A stretch of DNA of 64,000 bases, from contig OZ253959.1 in the NCBI GenBank assembly GCA_965267425.1, positions 2,046,001-2,110,000 on the forward strand, read 5' to 3'. This document shows, piece by piece, positions 1 to 8,505 of this stretch. The notes under the pieces were generated by a model. That model had not been told where the DNA came from and searched no databases. It saw only the letters and a program-made list of their open reading frames with translations. Both the position numbers and the translations under genes were made by a program. The stretch's first letter is position 1, and the number at the start of each line of letters is the position of its first letter. The stretch is from G965267425 sp965267425. GTDB taxonomy: Bacteria; Bacteroidota; Bacteroidia; Flavobacteriales_E; Vicingaceae.

Positions 1-854
1 CTTCGCTGAATCTCTCCATACCAACTCATAGGTTCCCAAGTTAGGTGGCTGGCCATAAATGAGCGAATCCTCATTTCGTAGGGGTTTTCCAATGCCTCCA
101 CACTTTGAGCAAAATTGTTCGTGGCTGCTTGAACTTCCGAGGCGTATTGCGCATGAATTCCCAAACGGGTCATTGCATCATCTGCAAAATACTCTAAACT
201 GGGCACAAATCGAAACCGAGATATTCTTTTAACTCTATTCCAGTCTTGCGCATTTAGTGATAACGTGGTTGACAGATTCATAAATTTTTCTGGTTGGAGC
301 GTAAGCAGGTCTTGTGTGGAATATAAGGTTGAAATCCATGGACGCATTTCAGGTGGAAAATTTTCCAAGTACTTAAGTTGGATAGCATCCAAATTTTTCT
401 TTAACCCCATCAATTTTTTTGCAAATTTAATTTCGGCTGCTATGGTTTCTGATGTTTGCATTGAATGATCCAATGAACTTATATATGCCACATGAACGGC
501 TTCCAGCAATGATATTCCATAATAATTACTGTAGTCGGAAAATATTTCTTCAAAGTCTGCAACCACTATACCCTTTTCATTCATATACTGCTTCATACAT
601 GACTCTCCTACCCCGCATATAGGACATTTACCATTTCTATCAACAGCATTTACTGGATCGTTATTTACAAATTCGTATCCATTCGGATTCGTTCTCAATG
701 GATCTAAACTCATAAATGACGCAATGTCCACATCAAACTTTTCAAGTTCGTCAGGTGAATAATGAGAAATAAAAACCATTGAATGAATACAGCATATCAG
801 GAATGTCGAAATGATCAATAGGTGCATTTTGACTTGGAATAAAAATGTTACCAT
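1..854 (-). CDS. Orphan RHS-tip secreted protein, partial (C-terminus beyond left edge)
   Basis: An open frame runs from an ATG at 854 through the left edge, so the C-terminus is missing. An inner ATG at 827 begins a clean signal peptide (MHLLIISTFLICCIHS). After it comes a stretch matching the end of an RHS core: SLDPLRTNPNGYEF followed by VNNDPVNAVDRNGKCPICG, like the usual DPL...SPYAYV.NNPVN.IDP.G. The roughly 190 residues after that are helical-looking and unrecognised. It has no RHS/YD repeats, so it is not a truncated large RHS protein in the normal sense. It starts 7 bases after the stop of the related gene at 862-1935, so the two are probably co-transcribed. Function unknown; a toxin-like tip is possible but unproven. 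The CxxC pair could bind metal. Confidence 0.75.
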   Translation of the reverse strand, partial: MVTFLFQVKMHLLIISTFLICCIHSMVFISHYSPDELEKFDVDIASFMSLDPLRTNPNGYEFVNNDPVNAVDRNGKCPICGVGESCMKQYMNEKGIVVADFEEIFSDYSNYYGISLLEAVHVAYISSLDHSMQTSETIAAEIKFAKKLMGLKKNLDAIQLKYLENFPPEMRPWISTLYSTQDLLTLQPEKFMNLSTTLSLNAQDWNRVKRISRFRFVPSLEYFADDAMTRLGIHAQYASEVQAATNNFAQSVEALENPYEMRIRSFMASHLTWEPMSWYGEIQR

Positions 855-861
855 CACATTG

Positions 862-1935
862 CTATAAAGTGGGCTTCATTTTAGGAAAATACCATGATCC
901 CAAAGAATTTGCCCTATTAACACCCATTACTTGTTCTGGAAAATAAGCCATGGATCGCGCATTTGGGCCTAACGTTGGATTATCTCTAAAAGAGAAATAT
1001 GTTCTTAATGGTTTTCTATTTGCAATATCGAAATCACCTCTTAATGAAGGGTTTGAAGGGTTTATTCTTCTTCGAATATTGATATCAATATCTAATATTC
1101 GATGATAATCTTGATTAACGGCTGTTCTGAGCTGAGCTGAATTCAGATCAAAACCATATCCTAATTCTAATAATTCCAAGGATTCATCTTCTCTAAATGC
1201 CAATTGTGCGTTAAAAATCCTCATCTCGTCACTAAATTTCGAAGCATATACTCGAAAGCGATCGGTCTTTGATATACTTTCCATACTCCATTCATACAAA
1301 CTGGGAACTTGTCTCCGAAGAATTCTTCGCTCAGTTCTTTTCCAAAGTGTTAATGGAACATTTTTTTCCTGAGCAAGTTCAACGAATTTCAGAGGCTGCA
1401 GTAACGCTAAATCACCGGTCATAGGAGCATGTCCTACAATTGTTCTGAACCTTTCAGGAAATTCATTAACATAAGACCTTCTAAGTTCAACCATACGTCT
1501 GTTTAAAAACTTCAGATCGTCAGAAAAGCGCATTTCCGAATCATGCATTCGATGATCGACCCAATGCTCTAAATTGCTCATTTTTAATATCAAACTGGCC
1601 TCTTCCGGTTGCAAACCAAAACGTTCAACAAATCCATCTATGTACTCATTCACAACAAAACGTTCGTTGTCAATATTGTATTTATTCGTACACATTGCTC
1701 CTGCTCCGCAAATTGGACACTTACCGTTTCTATCAACGGTGTTTACCGGATCATTGTTTACAAATTCCAAAGGGTTAACATTCAACTGCAATGGATCAAT
1801 GGTCAAGAACGTTTGGACATTCACATCGAATAGTAAATATTCCCAAATTTGATTCGTACAATCATTGTTGAATTTCGACTGAGGAACCAGAGAAATCGTA
1901 AGAATGAAAAGTATAAAATTCCATCTTTTGACCAT
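862..1935 (-). CDS. Orphan RHS-tip secreted protein
   Basis: The 357-residue product starts with an N-terminal hydrophobic segment (FILFILTISLVP, residues 7-18) that could be a signal peptide. Residues 43-80 contain FLTIDPLQLNVNPLEF followed by NNDPVNTVDRNGKCPICG, the signature of the extreme end of an RHS-associated core. The remaining 280 residues are charged, Arg-rich and unrecognised, and are only weakly similar to the neighbour at 1-854 outside the motif. There are no upstream YD repeats. The ATG at 1935 is preceded by about 125 bases without a gene. It forms a tandem pair with 1-854 and is related through the motif to the pair at 17576-19672. Known RHS proteins carry a variable toxin after this motif; here the motif is almost N-terminal, so the variable part is secreted without the cage. 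Function is not established. Confidence 0.8.
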   Translation of the reverse strand: MVKRWNFILFILTISLVPQSKFNNDCTNQIWEYLLFDVNVQTFLTIDPLQLNVNPLEFVNNDPVNTVDRNGKCPICGAGAMCTNKYNIDNERFVVNEYIDGFVERFGLQPEEASLILKMSNLEHWVDHRMHDSEMRFSDDLKFLNRRMVELRRSYVNEFPERFRTIVGHAPMTGDLALLQPLKFVELAQEKNVPLTLWKRTERRILRRQVPSLYEWSMESISKTDRFRVYASKFSDEMRIFNAQLAFREDESLELLELGYGFDLNSAQLRTAVNQDYHRILDIDINIRRRINPSNPSLRGDFDIANRKPLRTYFSFRDNPTLGPNARSMAYFPEQVMGVNRANSLGSWYFPKMKPTL

Positions 1936-2060
1936 TATTTATTACTTCTTTAAGCCAAAATAAAGTCAAGAATTCTTAATTGAATTCAGTAAATCCACTA
2001 AAGAATATTTGCGTGAAATTCTGATTCTTATACAGGAATATATTTCAAAATCCTTATATA

Positions 2061-3104
2061 TCAGATGATTGACATATTTCGATGATATTGAATAAACGCT
2101 TTTAAATTTCCATCAAATGATTGTTTCAATTGATTTAAAAACAAATCTTGCTCTGATCGATAAACTAAAAATGAGGTGAAAAAAGCATTGTTGGGATTGA
2201 AGGATGAACGCTTGAGAAATGCAAAACGTTTTGGAAAATTGAATTGGTTTTCATCTATGTTTAGAATCAATTGCCGAATGAATTTTTCCTTTTTGTCCTT
2301 CTTTTCATTTAAGTTGAAGTCCTTGGTTGATATTTCCAAATAAAAGCTATCCAACTGCGTACATATAACATTCATCACTTTACTGTAAATACGACTGTCT
2401 TGTTTTTGAAATATGTGCTTATCTATGATCGTATCGTTTTCTCCATATTTACTTTCCAAAAATTTTAAACTTCCATAATGTCCAATGAAATCAGCTAAGT
2501 TTTCATTATAAGCTGAACTATCCTTGTAAAAAATGTTAGCATGGGTAATTTCATGAATGATGAGTTCCACCAATTTTCCTTCTTCTTTATCCAACATACT
2601 CGACATAATTGGATCAGTAGTAATCCCCAAAGTACTCCAAGCTGAAGCTCTTCCAATTCTTGTGTCATACCCACGTTCTTTCAGCATTTGAGCTTCAATC
2701 TCCGCATAGAATTTTGAAAAAAACCCTTTGTATGGGAAGGAACCAATAAATGGAAAACTCCATTCATATGATTTCAATTGATAGGGACTTGAAGCAGTAA
2801 CCACATGCATCAATGTGGAATTTCCATGTTCAAAATAGGTGGTGTAATTTTCTTTGGTATCCATTCCAAGCTCTTCACGACAAAATGTTAAGGTTTCTTG
2901 AATAATGGATATTTTTTCTTGTTTTTCAGACGAAAGAGATGATTTTATGTCTTCCACCTGGACCGATTGAAGGATGATTTTTAATTGACCGTTTAATTGC
3001 ATGTAACCATAATGCAACAATGGGATGTTCATTGCAACCAATACTACCGTTACAATAAGCGCAAAAAGTAAGACTCGTTTAGAAGCAGGACGAAGAACAG
3101 ACAT
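2061..3104 (-). CDS. Predicted zinc aminopeptidase (COG4324-like), membrane-anchored
   Basis: The protein has one N-terminal membrane segment (LLFALIVTVVLVAMNIPLL) and then a long extracytoplasmic domain. It contains the zinc-peptidase motif HEITH within VELIIHEITHANIFYKD and, 11-15 residues later, YNENLADFIGHYG with the expected third ligand Glu. This arrangement is that of the putative aminopeptidase family of COG4324. The frame opens further upstream (GTG/ATG-like start at 3149), but the ATG at 3104 begins MSVLRPASKR just 4 bases after the stop of 3109-4095, so I prefer it. It is the last gene of the ABC-efflux operon; a role in processing periplasmic peptides or exported products is inference from that position. 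Substrate unknown. Confidence 0.7.
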   Translation of the reverse strand: MSVLRPASKRVLLFALIVTVVLVAMNIPLLHYGYMQLNGQLKIILQSVQVEDIKSSLSSEKQEKISIIQETLTFCREELGMDTKENYTTYFEHGNSTLMHVVTASSPYQLKSYEWSFPFIGSFPYKGFFSKFYAEIEAQMLKERGYDTRIGRASAWSTLGITTDPIMSSMLDKEEGKLVELIIHEITHANIFYKDSSAYNENLADFIGHYGSLKFLESKYGENDTIIDKHIFQKQDSRIYSKVMNVICTQLDSFYLEISTKDFNLNEKKDKKEKFIRQLILNIDENQFNFPKRFAFLKRSSFNPNNAFFTSFLVYRSEQDLFLNQLKQSFDGNLKAFIQYHRNMSII

Positions 3105-3108
3105 GACG

Positions 3109-4095
3109 TCAAGACCCGAAAAGCAGTCCCACGCCAAGTATAGCACCAAATGGAATTGTTCTTCTAATAGGATAAGAACTTACATATCCTTTGGCATATA
3201 CTTGAATATGAACATTGGAATTTCTTTTTAACAAATATCCTCCCCCTCCTGAAAACATTAATCCATTGTAAAATTCAGTTGGAGAAGTAGTAGAGGTGGC
3301 ATCTCCAATATGGTCTTCAAGCCCTTCATCATTTCCGGTTTCAAGATAGTTGTATCCAATTCCGGCCATTACAAAAGGAGTATTGTTTCTATCTGTAAAT
3401 GGATAAAGCGTACTTATTTGTATGTCATAAAATTCTGAATACGCACCAGCAAAAAATTCAACATTCAATTGAAATATATAATCCCTGACATCAAATGATC
3501 CAACGAGACCCAGACCAGCCAATACTTCCATAGCATCATTGTTAACCATTCCATACATTCCTCCAGATGACACCCCAAAACTCATATTGGATTGAAGTCT
3601 TTCAACTTTTGCGGATTCACCTTTGTTCCATGTATTCAAATCTCCTGAAATAGAGGTTGTTTCACGATTTCCAAGGTTCATGGCTAAGTACTTCAAGGCA
3701 ATATCCATGTCATCCATTCCTAAGCATTTCCTACTGTCATTCCATACCAAAACACCGGTTGACGTAGTATACATAGAAACATTGATAACAAACATGTCAT
3801 CCAATTTGATCACATTGCCAGAAACATAAAACTTAGTCTCAAACAATTCTGCGCTTTCTCTTGCCTCCAATGGAGTTTCAGCTCTAGATATGGTATCTGT
3901 ATATCGCCCTTCAACCAATTCAAAAGCGGCATTTGACTTTAAATAAGAATTGAACAAGTTGGTTAACGAATACCCGTTTGAACCAGGCATTCCCATTACC
4001 TCAAAATAAGATACATAGACTTTTTCTGCAGCAAAAGAAAGATGATTCAAACCAACGAATCCAAAGAATAGAATGTAAATTCCAAGTTTCTTCAT
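3109..4095 (-). CDS. Secreted CsgG/FlgO-like protein with outer-membrane beta-barrel-like C-terminus
   Basis: The 328-residue product has a clear signal peptide (MKKLGIYILFFGFVGLNHLSFA). Residues 25-130 have a pattern seen in CsgG/FlgO/TolB-N-like domains: a strand, a helix with a search for changes in a named parameter (FELVEGRYTD), then GNVIKLDDMFVINVSMY. The second half (about 165-328) is made of alternating hydrophobic strands with aromatic residues and ends in GAILGVGLLFGS, typical of a small outer-membrane barrel. It lies 22 bases after the adaptor gene 4118-5215 in the same operon, so it could supply an outer-membrane element for the efflux pump, which otherwise lacks a TolC. That role is inference; the domain call is weak to moderate. 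Confidence 0.5.
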   Translation of the reverse strand: MKKLGIYILFFGFVGLNHLSFAAEKVYVSYFEVMGMPGSNGYSLTNLFNSYLKSNAAFELVEGRYTDTISRAETPLEARESAELFETKFYVSGNVIKLDDMFVINVSMYTTSTGVLVWNDSRKCLGMDDMDIALKYLAMNLGNRETTSISGDLNTWNKGESAKVERLQSNMSFGVSSGGMYGMVNNDAMEVLAGLGLVGSFDVRDYIFQLNVEFFAGAYSEFYDIQISTLYPFTDRNNTPFVMAGIGYNYLETGNDEGLEDHIGDATSTTSPTEFYNGLMFSGGGGYLLKRNSNVHIQVYAKGYVSSYPIRRTIPFGAILGVGLLFGS

Positions 4096-4117
4096 GACGA
4101 TACCAAAATATGAAATT

Positions 4118-5215
4118 TTAGTCAGCCTTACCTTCCTGTGGGACTTTTACTTTATCACCCAAAGCCAATCCCTCAAGAATCTGAACCTTAATTCCATCTG
4201 ATAAGCCTAATTCTACGGGAATCTTTTCAAAAAGTTGCTCTCCAGTTTCCAATTCAACAAAAACAGAATCGTTCTCAAATTGCAATACACTCTCTTTAAT
4301 GGTTAGAACACTATCCTTTTGTTCAAGGACAATGTTGGCATTTGCGCTGTAACCAGCTCGAATGAAAACACTTGTATCTGTTTCGATAGCGGCCCTAATT
4401 TCAAATTGTACGGCTCCATTTTCTTCTATTCCTTTCGGTGAAATAAATTCCAAAATTGCCTTAATTGAATGACCTTCCAAAGCGCCAATACTTAAATTGA
4501 TGCTCATTCCCGGTTTTATCTTACCTACTTCTGATTCATCAACTTTTCCTTCAAAAATCATATCAGACAAATTGGCCACATTGGCAATGGTGGTTCCTTC
4601 ATTAAAATTATTGGCTTCAATAACCGAGTTTCCAACTTCCACCGGCACGTCAAGTATCATTCCATCAATGGTTGAGCGAATAATGGTGTTGGACAAACTT
4701 CCTGACTTAAGACTAATACCTTCTTTGATAATGTGAAGATTATCTTTTGCAGCTTCCAGCTCTTGTCCTGCATTAGCAAAAGCCAGTTCATAATCCTGAT
4801 ATTCTTCCTGAGCAATCACATCGTTCTTAAACAACATGCTATAACGATCAAAATCATTTTTAGCATTTTTGTATTCGAGTTCTGCTCTCTTCACTCGGTT
4901 CTCAGCATTGTTGAGATTAATCATATCAGGGATAACCGTCACTCTGGCAATGGTTTGTCCTTTTTTTACCATATCTCCTGCTTCTACTTCGATGGATTGA
5001 ATAATACCCGAAACCTGTGGTTTAATTTCAATTTCACGACGAGGAATTACGGCCCCTGTTGCAACCGTTTCATTAATCACGGTCGCAATTTCAGTTTCAA
5101 TGGTTTCGAAGACAACATCAGGCTCTGCATTTTTTTCGTATAAAAAATACAATGTGTAAATGAACAACACTGCAAATCCTCCCAGTAATGTCCACCTTAA
5201 AATCTTTTTAATCAT
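4118..5215 (-). CDS. HlyD/MacA-type periplasmic adaptor (membrane fusion protein)
   Basis: The product of 365 residues has an N-terminal membrane anchor (LLGGFAVLFIYTLYFLY). A biotinyl-lipoyl-like hairpin follows (EIEIKPQVSGIIQSIEVEAG, then DMVKKGQTIARV), then a coiled-coil rich segment (about 95-150) and a second half of the lipoyl domain (IRSTIDGMILDVPVEVG). Beta-barrel and membrane-proximal segments complete the family order. Such adaptors join MacB-type ABC transporters to an outer-membrane channel. It follows the two permease genes by 38 bases and so belongs to the ATPase-permease-permease-adaptor operon. Length is normal for the family. The substrate cannot be read from sequence. Confidence 0.9.
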   Translation of the reverse strand: MIKKILRWTLLGGFAVLFIYTLYFLYEKNAEPDVVFETIETEIATVINETVATGAVIPRREIEIKPQVSGIIQSIEVEAGDMVKKGQTIARVTVIPDMINLNNAENRVKRAELEYKNAKNDFDRYSMLFKNDVIAQEEYQDYELAFANAGQELEAAKDNLHIIKEGISLKSGSLSNTIIRSTIDGMILDVPVEVGNSVIEANNFNEGTTIANVANLSDMIFEGKVDESEVGKIKPGMSINLSIGALEGHSIKAILEFISPKGIEENGAVQFEIRAAIETDTSVFIRAGYSANANIVLEQKDSVLTIKESVLQFENDSVFVELETGEQLFEKIPVELGLSDGIKVQILEGLALGDKVKVPQEGKAD

Positions 5216-5253
5216 ATCTTTTCTTGCGCTTGTTAAACTTAAAAAATTACTAT

Positions 5254-6501
5254 CTACTGTCCTCTTAGGGCTTCAATTGGTTTAATTTTTACTGCTTTTG
5301 AAGCCGGCATAATTCCAGCTATCAAGCCAGAAAATATGAGCATTGTTAGGGCTGAAAGGGACACCCATATATCAATTTCTGGATTGGTAAATGCATCATG
5401 TTCTAATTGAGAACCAAGCAGTTCCAGTATACCAACACCCACCATAAAACCTATTGTGCCAGCGAAAAATGTAAGTGTCAATGCTTCCAATACAATTTGG
5501 ATGATGATATTAGACGGTTTTGCGCCAATGGATCTTCGAATTCCAATTTCCTTGGTTCGTTCTCTTATCACAACCAACATAATATTGCTTATTCCTATAA
5601 TCCCCGCTAGTAATGTCATAATTCCAACTATCCATCCCAATACGCGAATACCTACAAACACCATATTCATGGCATTAAATTCTTCTTCAGCGTTCCATCC
5701 ACCAATAGCGCGCTCATCATCAGGATGAATGTTGTGTAAACGTTTCAACACTTCACGAGCTTTGGTTTCAACCACAGTTGCAGGAATATTCGGCTTTGAT
5801 GTAAGAATAAACCAACCTACCCTATCTCCCTGATTAAAAGAACGTTGAAATGTAGAAAAAGGAATATAAACCGATTGATTTTCACGATCTGCAGAATCTC
5901 CGTAGCGACTTGACTTAAATTTTCCCACCACTTGAAAGTTTAATCCCAAAACGGTGATGTACTTGCCTATGTAATCATTACTTCCATCAAATAAAACTTC
6001 CCAGACCCTTTCCCCTATGACCACCACCTTTCTTTTTTCATCAACATCTTTTTGATTGATAAACCTTCCTTCAATGTTATTGATGAGCTTTACATGTTGT
6101 GCTACAGGTAAATATCCATTGACTTCAAACGCCCCAATTTTATTTCCATAACTCACGTTATTTCCTCCTCTCCAACCGCCCAGTTGTAATGAGGGTGATA
6201 AGTATTGAATTTCAGGAACCTGACTTCTAAGTGCCTCTACATCCCTATTGTTGAATACCACCCATTTGCCTTCTCGAAATCCTTTGTAGGGCATGGAAGT
6301 ACTCCTACCCCACATGAAGACACTATTTGTTGCCATTCCACTCATTTCTCGCTTCACTCCTTTTTCAAGTCCGTTCCCGGCACCTATCATCAGTATGAGC
6401 ATTAGTATTCCCCATCCCACACCAAAAGCAGTGAGTATTGTTCTAACCTTGTTGGCAGTTAATGATTCATATATTTCTTTCCATCGATCTCTATCAAACA
6501 T
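5254..6501 (-). CDS. MacB/FtsX-type ABC transporter permease (second copy)
   Basis: This 415-residue protein has the MacB permease layout. There is one N-terminal membrane helix (ILTAFGVGWGILMLILMIGAG), a large periplasmic MacB_PCD domain (about 50-250), then three C-terminal helices with the conserved IGISNIMLVVIRERTKEIG signature and the ending MPASKAVKIKPIEALRGQ. The start ATG at 6501 sits 1 base from the stop of 6503-7732, so translation is probably coupled. It is a paralogue of the neighbouring permease; the two presumably form a heterodimer driven by the ATPase at 7719-8411. No ATPase domain is fused, unlike E. coli MacB. Confidence 0.92.
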   Translation of the reverse strand: MFDRDRWKEIYESLTANKVRTILTAFGVGWGILMLILMIGAGNGLEKGVKREMSGMATNSVFMWGRSTSMPYKGFREGKWVVFNNRDVEALRSQVPEIQYLSPSLQLGGWRGGNNVSYGNKIGAFEVNGYLPVAQHVKLINNIEGRFINQKDVDEKRKVVVIGERVWEVLFDGSNDYIGKYITVLGLNFQVVGKFKSSRYGDSADRENQSVYIPFSTFQRSFNQGDRVGWFILTSKPNIPATVVETKAREVLKRLHNIHPDDERAIGGWNAEEEFNAMNMVFVGIRVLGWIVGIMTLLAGIIGISNIMLVVIRERTKEIGIRRSIGAKPSNIIIQIVLEALTLTFFAGTIGFMVGVGILELLGSQLEHDAFTNPEIDIWVSLSALTMLIFSGLIAGIMPASKAVKIKPIEALRGQ

Positions 6502-6502
6502 G

Positions 6503-7732
6503 CTATTCGTCTTTTAAAGCTTCAATGGGCTTGATATTGGCTGCCCGCACAGCTGGAAAAAGACCTGCCATGGTGCCGGCCACCACCAGCACGCATAATG
6601 CCGTGGCAGCAATAGAAAGATCAACTTCCGGGTTGGTCAATACATCTGAACCTTCAAATGCAGGCTTTAAATTTTCTAATAAAAAGATTCCTCCCAGCAA
6701 ACCGAAATATCCAAAAATGGAAGTGACAATAACTGATTCCATCACAATCATCTTGACAATCGAATACGGAGTAGCTCCGATAGATTTTCGTACACCGATT
6801 TCCCTGGTACGTTCTTTCACAACAATTAACATAATGTTACCAATGCCTACTATTCCGGCAATGATGGTCATTACACCAATGATCCAAACAAACCAAGTGA
6901 TTCCGTCAAATACAGCATTGATGGTTTGAAACTGCTCATTTTGATTTGATATGTACATGGCTCTTTCATCCTCAGGATCAAATTGGTGTCTCTCAGACAT
7001 AATCGATGCAATTTCCTTTGTCATCTTTTCTGTTTCTTCAATGGGCAAATCACCCGTGGTAACCATGATTTGATGCACCCGATTGGCTCCGTTAAATACA
7101 CGTTGAGCCGTTGTAACAGGGATATATATCACTTCTTCTTCACCTTCACTTCCTTCATCTCTAAATACACCAACAACCTTAAAGAGAACTCCGTGCATAT
7201 TAATATATTCCCCAATGGGATTGACTTCTCCAAATAATTGTGATCTCACTTTTTCACCGATCACTACGGACTTTCGATATTGATTAACATCATTTTGGTT
7301 GATAAATCGACCATTGTTCATCAAGGTGTTTTCAACGTATTGATGTCCCGGATGAACACCTCTCATTCGAAAAGTTCCGGTTTTGTCTTTGTACGAAGCA
7401 ATCTGAGACCATCTGTTATATCTGGCTGTGTAGTATTCAATACCATCTACATGCTGAAGTAAATAGTCGAGATCTTCATCCTTTAATTGCAAATACCGTC
7501 CGGATTTCATGCCCTTATAGGGTACAGAAGTCTGACCAGGTCTTATCCAAATGCTATTGATGGCATCATCTTTCATATTTCCCTCAAAAGCATTTCGCAA
7601 GCCTTGACCTGCGCCTAATAAGATAATGAGCATAAATATTCCCCAAGCAATGGAAATACCGGTCAGAAATGTACGAAGCTTATTTTTTCGAACCGTGTCA
7701 TATATTTCATACCAAATTTCAGTGTTCAGCAT
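6503..7732 (-). CDS. MacB/FtsX-type ABC transporter permease (first copy)
   Basis: The protein has the same fold as its downstream neighbour: an N-terminal helix (FLTGISIAWGIFMLIILLGAG), a periplasmic domain, and three C-terminal helices with IVGIGNIMLIVVKERTREIG and a closing AANIKPIEALKDE. The frame opens at 7759, but the ATG at 7732 gives MLNTEIWYEIYDTVRKNKLR, which aligns with the start of the second permease, so I choose 7732. It overlaps the 3' end of the ATPase gene by 14 bases, suggesting coupled translation. With the other permease it should form the membrane part of an efflux or lipid/protein-release ABC system. Confidence 0.92.
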   Translation of the reverse strand: MLNTEIWYEIYDTVRKNKLRTFLTGISIAWGIFMLIILLGAGQGLRNAFEGNMKDDAINSIWIRPGQTSVPYKGMKSGRYLQLKDEDLDYLLQHVDGIEYYTARYNRWSQIASYKDKTGTFRMRGVHPGHQYVENTLMNNGRFINQNDVNQYRKSVVIGEKVRSQLFGEVNPIGEYINMHGVLFKVVGVFRDEGSEGEEEVIYIPVTTAQRVFNGANRVHQIMVTTGDLPIEETEKMTKEIASIMSERHQFDPEDERAMYISNQNEQFQTINAVFDGITWFVWIIGVMTIIAGIVGIGNIMLIVVKERTREIGVRKSIGATPYSIVKMIVMESVIVTSIFGYFGLLGGIFLLENLKPAFEGSDVLTNPEVDLSIAATALCVLVVAGTMAGLFPAVRAANIKPIEALKDE

Positions 7733-8411
7733 GGAATGTTGTGTTTGAGGTCTTCTCAATCAAACCATCTTTGATGTGAACAATTCGATTTGTCATTGAT
7801 GCAATGTCATGTTCATGTGTGACAATAATCAATGTCATTCCCTCCTGGTTAACTTCTTTTAGAAGGTTCATCACTTCCAGTGAAGTATTTGAATCCAATG
7901 CTCCTGTTGGCTCATCTGCTAAAATCACCTTTGGATTGGCAATTAATGCACGGGCAATGGCCACTCGCTGTTTTTGACCACCAGAAAGTTCATTGGGAGA
8001 ATGGCTTTTCCATTCAGCCAACCCAACACGTTCCAACATTTCTTCTGCTAATCGAAGTCTCTTTTTTCTATTGACCTGTTGATAATACAATGGCAAGGCA
8101 ACATTTTCAACGGCCGTTTTAAACGGAATTAGGTTAAATGATTGAAAAATGAAACCCAACATTTTATTGCGATAATATGCAGCCTTTTTTTCCGAAAGGT
8201 TTTTCATATCAATATTGGCCAGCTTGTACAAGCCACTATCATACGTGTCTAATATTCCAAGAATATTGAGTAAGGTAGATTTGCCTGAGCCCGAAGAACC
8301 CATGATAGAAACCATCTCTCCTTGATCAACGTTTAGATCTATACCTTTTAATACATGAAGTTTATTGTCCCCAACGGTATAAGACTTTTGAATATGATCA
8401 AGGAAAATCAT
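7719..8411 (-). CDS. ABC transporter ATP-binding protein (LolD/MacB type)
   Basis: This 230-residue ATPase has all core motifs: Walker A GSSGSGKST (about 38-46), Q-loop FQSFNLIPF, signature LSGGQKQRVAIARAL, Walker B VILADEPTGALDS, and switch His in IIVTHEHD. The length and the motif spacing are those of the LolD/MacB subfamily that works with FtsX-like permeases. It is the first gene of the operon and has a Bacteroidota -7 element TACATTTG about 25 bases before its ATG. It powers the two permeases downstream. Substrate unknown; antibiotic, peptide or lipoprotein export are all possible. Confidence 0.95.
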   Translation of the reverse strand: MIFLDHIQKSYTVGDNKLHVLKGIDLNVDQGEMVSIMGSSGSGKSTLLNILGILDTYDSGLYKLANIDMKNLSEKKAAYYRNKMLGFIFQSFNLIPFKTAVENVALPLYYQQVNRKKRLRLAEEMLERVGLAEWKSHSPNELSGGQKQRVAIARALIANPKVILADEPTGALDSNTSLEVMNLLKEVNQEGMTLIIVTHEHDIASMTNRIVHIKDGLIEKTSNTTFHAEH

Positions 8412-8436
8412 TTACAGACATTCAATTTGAATATCT

Positions 8437-8444
8437 CAAATGTA
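8437..8444 (-). promoter_or_regulatory. -7 promoter element of the ABC efflux operon
   Basis: Read on the minus strand this is TACATTTG, a perfect match to the Bacteroidota -7 consensus TAnnTTTG, ending 25 bases before the ATG at 8411. No convincing TTTG box lies 17-23 bases upstream, so the promoter may be weak or activator dependent. Confidence 0.5.
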
Positions 8445-8505
8445 GACATTGAAAGTCAATATGGCAGGATAGATGTAGTGCTAAAGACTTAAAAAATCAT
8501 AATTT

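Noticed and set aside
1..1935. Possibility that the two left RHS-tip genes are one gene split by a frameshift
   Set aside because: Each has its own start, hydrophobic signal and a full RHS motif; they are paralogues, not halves.
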